Assembly: GCF_003665155.1 (NCBI RefSeq)
Contig: NZ_RCFQ01000024.1
Coordinates: 1 to 46,474 of the forward strand
Reading direction: 5' to 3'
Length of the DNA: 46,474 bases
Origin: Mariprofundus sp. EBB-1
GTDB lineage: Bacteria; Pseudomonadota; Zetaproteobacteria; Mariprofundales; Mariprofundaceae
In this document: positions 43,565 to 46,474 of the stretch, piece after piece
How the letters are laid out: every line of letters begins with the position of its first letter
Position numbering within the stretch: the stretch's first letter is position 1
The notes under the pieces: model-generated
What the model was told of the DNA's origin: nothing
What the model saw: only the letters and a program-made list of their open reading frames with translations
The model's database searches: none
Made by a program: the position numbers and the translations under genes

Positions 43565-44788
43565 ATGAATATTCCGAATGAGGTTGAACAGACATTGCGT
43601 CAGCACGCCGCTGGTGGTGACACGCTAAACTGTTATGTGTATGAAACCAGTGCTATGCGTCGTCATATCACCTGTTTTTCACGCATCATGCCTGCCGGTG
43701 TTGAAGTGTTTTATGCCATGAAAGCCAATCCGCATGCAGCATTTCTTGCGGCTGCAAAAGAGTCCGGTGCTCGTGGTATTGAGATTGCCAGCCTTGGTGA
43801 AGCTGAAAAAGCGGTTGCTGCTGGCTTTACATCCGACCAGTTGATTTATACAGGGCCCGGAAAATCACATGAAGAGCTACGTTGGGCAGTTGAGAAAGGT
43901 ATTCGTACTGTCCATATCGAATCATTAACAGAAGCGCACAGGTTGAATGCGATTGCCGCTGAACTGGGTAAAACTCAGGATGTGCTACTGCGTATCAATG
44001 CTGATTTTGATATTCACGAAGCGCAGACCACATTCTCCGGTGGTTCGAAAAAATTCGGCGTTGATGAAGAGAAACTGACTACAGTGCTGCCGCAAATTTT
44101 AGCGCTTGATGCATTGAATTTCCGTGGTTTGCATGTCTATGCCGCATCCGGCGTACTGCATGTGGCGGACCTGCTCAAGAACTGTGAACTGGTATTCGGT
44201 ATGGCCAAACAGATTGAAGCGGACTATGCCGGTGTGATCTGCGATATCATTGATTTCGGTGGTGGTTTCGGTGTCGATTATCTGGAAAGTGGCCATGGTT
44301 TTGATCCACAAGCCTATGCGAATGGTCTGGCTGAGCTGATTAAAACGTACGGTTTTGAAGGGCGTACCTTCTTCTTGGAGTTGGGGCGTTATCTGGCGGC
44401 AGATTCAGGTTGGTTCTGTACGGAGATTCTCGATATCAAAGAGTCCCGTGGAAAAAAACAGGTGATTTGTGCCGGTGGTATCAATCATTTTCGCAGGCCT
44501 GCAGCATTGGCAATCAATCATCCTCTGGCAATTGTACGTATGGGGTGTGAGAAATTGTTTGATGGGCAGGAGTCGGTATCAGAGGAATCTGTCTATTTCG
44601 GTGGGCCGTTGTGTACTGGGGCCGATAAACTCGCGAATAATGTAGCGATTGAAGCTGCTGATGTCGGTGATATTGCGGTATTCGGTCTGGCAGGAGCCTA
44701 TGGTTTAAGCATGTCTAATATCGAATTTCTTAGTCATGAGCGCCCACTGGAAATAGTGATAAGTCTGGAGAATGGGTCTGGGCAATAG
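43565..44788 (+). CDS. Fold type III PLP decarboxylase, DAP-decarboxylase-like with atypical motif
   Basis: A 407-residue alanine-racemase-fold decarboxylase. The PLP lysine is K53 (FYAMKANPHAAF) and the glycine-rich phosphate loop is DFGGGFGVDY. LysA enzymes usually carry C-E-S-G-D near the C-terminus and ornithine decarboxylases C-D-G-x-D. Here it is C350-T-G-A-D354, and the end reads AYGLSMSNIEFLSHERP instead of the LysA-type SMSSNYNSRP. This resembles carrier-protein or siderophore-type decarboxylases. Its place between dapC and dapD argues for lysine synthesis, so the substrate is open. It starts one base after the dapC-like stop. Confidence 0.82.
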   Translation: MNIPNEVEQTLRQHAAGGDTLNCYVYETSAMRRHITCFSRIMPAGVEVFYAMKANPHAAFLAAAKESGARGIEIASLGEAEKAVAAGFTSDQLIYTGPGKSHEELRWAVEKGIRTVHIESLTEAHRLNAIAAELGKTQDVLLRINADFDIHEAQTTFSGGSKKFGVDEEKLTTVLPQILALDALNFRGLHVYAASGVLHVADLLKNCELVFGMAKQIEADYAGVICDIIDFGGGFGVDYLESGHGFDPQAYANGLAELIKTYGFEGRTFFLELGRYLAADSGWFCTEILDIKESRGKKQVICAGGINHFRRPAALAINHPLAIVRMGCEKLFDGQESVSEESVYFGGPLCTGADKLANNVAIEAADVGDIAVFGLAGAYGLSMSNIEFLSHERPLEIVISLENGSGQ

Positions 44789-44806
44789 CATGAACGTGCG
44801 TAAATA

Positions 44807-44846
44807 TTTACATCGCAGAGGATGCGAAGTTACGCAAAGTAAAGAC
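44807..44846 (+). repeat. Interspersed repeat, plus-strand copy
   Basis: TTTACATCGCAGAGGATGCG followed by AAGTTACGCAAAGTAAAGAC. The two blocks match the outer parts of the copy at 40067-40148. It lies in the gap before dapD. Confidence 0.55.
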
Positions 44847-44961
44847 AATATATAGGATATTTTAATGTGATTGTCCGAGGTGGCGGTACTCCATACTGGA
44901 TTGCTGAGCCTGAGAGGATATAATCGTCTATCCACAAACAAAAGCAGACAAGGATGAATGC

Positions 44962-45783
44962 ATGAATCATTTACAACAAATAATTGAAAACGCATGGGAC
45001 AGCAGAGCGGAATGGGATTTGCATTCTGCCAGTGCTGAAGTGCGCGAAGCTGTGGAGCATACCATCCAACTGTTGGATGATGGTGGCGTACGTGTTGCTG
45101 AAAAAGGTGATGACGGCGTATGGGTAACCAATGAGTGGCTGAAAAAAGCTGTGCTGCTCTATTTTAAATTACATGACAATCAGGTGATCTCCGGTGGTGG
45201 AACCAACTATTACGATAAAGTACCACAGAAATTCGCCAACTGGGGCGAAGATATGTTCCGCAAAGGTGGCATGCGTGTAGTGCCTTCTGCAACCGTTCGT
45301 AAAGGCGTATATATTGCTAACAAAGTAGTGCTGATGCCATCGTATGTGAATATTGGTGCCTATGTTGATGAAGGCACGATGGTGGATACCTGGGCAACCG
45401 TAGGTTCATGTGCTCAGATTGGTAAGAATGTACATCTCTCCGGTGGTGTTGGTATTGGTGGTGTATTGGAACCACTGCAGGCTACCCCGACCATTATTGA
45501 AGATAACTGCTTTATCGGAGCACGTTCCGAAGTGGTTGAAGGCGTGATTGTTCGTGAAGGCGCTGTACTCTCGATGGGTGTTTATATCGGTCAATCTACC
45601 CGCATTTATGATCGTGCGACTGACACCATAAGTTATGGTGAAGTACCACCATATTCTGTTGTTGTATCCGGCTCTATGCCGGGTAAATCAGGTGGTCCGA
45701 ACCTCTATTGTGCTGTGATTGTGAAGACTGTTGATGAAAAGACCCGTTCTAAAACAGGTATCACTGAACTATTGCGCGAGTGA
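44962..45783 (+). CDS. dapD: Tetrahydrodipicolinate N-succinyltransferase
   Basis: A 273-residue left-handed beta-helix acyltransferase that succinylates tetrahydrodipicolinate on the way to diaminopimelate and lysine. Hexapeptide-type repeats are visible ([20 protein letters not shown], then [20 protein letters not shown]), and [14 protein letters not shown] appears as [15 protein letters not shown]. Length fits the family. AAGGA is seven bases before the ATG, and a TATAAT lies at 44919-44924. It completes the local dap group with the dapC-like and decarboxylase genes. Confidence 0.96.
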   Translation: MNHLQQIIENAWDSRAEWDLHSASAEVREAVEHTIQLLDDGGVRVAEKGDDGVWVTNEWLKKAVLLYFKLHDNQVISGGGTNYYDKVPQKFANWGEDMFRKGGMRVVPSATVRKGVYIANKVVLMPSYVNIGAYVDEGTMVDTWATVGSCAQIGKNVHLSGGVGIGGVLEPLQATPTIIEDNCFIGARSEVVEGVIVREGAVLSMGVYIGQSTRIYDRATDTISYGEVPPYSVVVSGSMPGKSGGPNLYCAVIVKTVDEKTRSKTGITELLRE

Positions 45784-45793
45784 TTTTGTAGTG

Positions 45794-45829
45794 CTCAGCT
45801 TAGCCCTTATATCTAGGGGCTAAGCTGAG
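45794..45829 (+). terminator. Long hairpin after dapD
   Basis: CTCAGCTTAGCCC and GGGCTAAGCTGAG form 13 perfect pairs around a 10-base loop, starting 10 bases after dapD. No T-tract follows, so it may be a processing or stability hairpin rather than a true terminator. Confidence 0.6.
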
Positions 45830-45869
45830 AAGCTACTATGAAGGGAATATTCAAAAGGGAGAGAGAGAA

Positions 45870-46316
45870 ATGCCGTTAAGTAAATTAGAAGCCAGTGTAG
45901 AAATCAATCGACCGATTGCGGATGTGATTGCTTTTGTTGATGATAATGCCAATGACCCGATGTGGCAGTCTTCGGTGCTGGAGTCAGAGAAGAAGACAGC
46001 AGGATCTCCGACCGTTGGTACAATCTATTTTATTAAAGAGAAATTCCTTGGCCGCGTGATTGAGCAGGAATGGGAAGTTACTGCACGCAGTAGCGATGGC
46101 AGTGCGTGGTCAGCAAAAAGTACAACCGGCGCATTCCCGATGGAAGCCAGCATGAACTTTAAAGACAATGGTGAGTCCACCACTATTCAACGTACGCTGA
46201 GTATTGATGTGGGGCGCTTCTTTAAAGTGGCATCACCTGTTGTAGCACATATTGCCAAACGTGAGTTGGATATGGATTTTGCAAATCTGAAAGAACTACT
46301 GGAAGCCGGCGCTTAA
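45870..46316 (+). CDS. SRPBCC (START-like) domain protein
   Basis: A 148-residue protein with the polyketide cyclase/SRPBCC pattern. It begins LEASVEINRPIADVIAFVDD, continues with DPMWQSSVLESEK and has the strand WEVTARSSDGSAWSAKS; the C-terminal helix ends ELDMDFANLKELLEAGA. These proteins bind hydrophobic ligands; the ligand is unknown. A purine-rich ribosome-binding site (GGGAGAGAGAG) precedes the ATG. It is followed by its own terminator. Confidence 0.85.
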   Translation: MPLSKLEASVEINRPIADVIAFVDDNANDPMWQSSVLESEKKTAGSPTVGTIYFIKEKFLGRVIEQEWEVTARSSDGSAWSAKSTTGAFPMEASMNFKDNGESTTIQRTLSIDVGRFFKVASPVVAHIAKRELDMDFANLKELLEAGA

Positions 46317-46338
46317 TCGCTTCTGCTTAAACTGTTTG

Positions 46339-46366
46339 AAAAAGGGCCCTTATGGGGCCTTTTTTT
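46339..46366. terminator. Terminator after the SRPBCC gene
   Basis: AAAAAGGGCCC, loop TTAT, GGGGCCTTTTTTT: a GC stem flanked by A and T runs, so it can work on both strands. Confidence 0.85.
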
Positions 46367-46448
46367 GTTTATCGCTGAAGTTCGGGAATGAGCTGCTTTG
46401 GGCATACGTGGGAAAAGAAAAGGAACTGTGATGTGATGATAAGCGAGC

Positions 46449-46474
46449 CACGAATACACACGAATTTTCACGAA
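46449..46474. repeat. CACGAA repeats with a 10-base period at the window edge
   Basis: CACGAA occurs at 46449, 46459 and 46469, exactly 10 bases apart, and the array is cut by the window end. Similar CACGAA-rich tracts are common between genes in some proteobacteria. Confidence 0.6.

Overview
The window looks like a chromosomal segment of a motile, Gram-negative, proteobacterium-like organism. Supporting signs are system II cytochrome c maturation genes (resB, ccsA), an OprB-type porin, flagellar hook genes, slyX, lipB, and the xseB-ispA-dxs-tlyA order. The mix is compatible with a Zetaproteobacteria/Mariprofundus-like lineage, but that is an inference from gene content, not a database result. 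No rRNA or tRNA gene was seen.

Layout. 1-1.3 kb: the tail of a DUF2779-type protein, a tiny ORF and a WYL regulator. 1.6-3.2 kb: purH. 3.4-13.4 kb: an XRE-cupin regulator followed by a tightly overlapped seven-gene operon for a membrane complex related to hydrogenase-4 and complex I (hyfB, a second hyfB, hyfC, hyfE, hyfF, hyfG, hyfI). Its large subunit has lost the cysteines that bind the NiFe centre and no ferredoxin subunit is present. 13.7-15.8 kb: purD and purE, separated by four hairpin repeats. 15.8-21.4 kb: a divergent TsaC-like protein, resB, ccsA, galU, tsaB and a low-molecular-weight phosphatase. 21.5-24.9 kb: a DUF1697 protein, an argD-type aminotransferase coupled to a transglutaminase-like gene, and tag.

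24.9-29.0 kb is an accessory region on the minus strand. It holds two gene cassettes, each followed by an integron attC-like site that overlaps the gene's stop codon, with no integrase in view. One cassette encodes a HEPN-like protein; the other joins an AbiJ-N-terminal-like domain to a nucleoside deoxyribosyltransferase/TIR-like domain. Next come a diverged fragment of tlyA and a hipBA toxin-antitoxin pair with four operator-like palindromes around a near-consensus promoter. The intact tlyA lies on the far side of hipBA, so the fragment and the gene bracket it.

29.0-32.8 kb (minus strand) is the isoprenoid/TlyA operon. 32.9-35.1 kb has lipB, an OprB-like porin and a PGPGW-like membrane protein. 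35.2-39.3 kb carries fliK-flgD-flgE, ending in a strong terminator. 39.3-42.3 kb has a WrbA-like flavoprotein, slyX, argH and a small lipoprotein. 42.3-45.8 kb has a lysine/diaminopimelate group (dapC-like, a PLP decarboxylase with an atypical active-site motif, dapD). An SRPBCC-domain protein closes the window.

The most noteworthy items are the hydrogenase-like complex without NiFe ligands, the orphan attC cassettes carrying probable defence genes, the tlyA-fragment/hipBA insertion, and the hairpin repeats between purD and purE.
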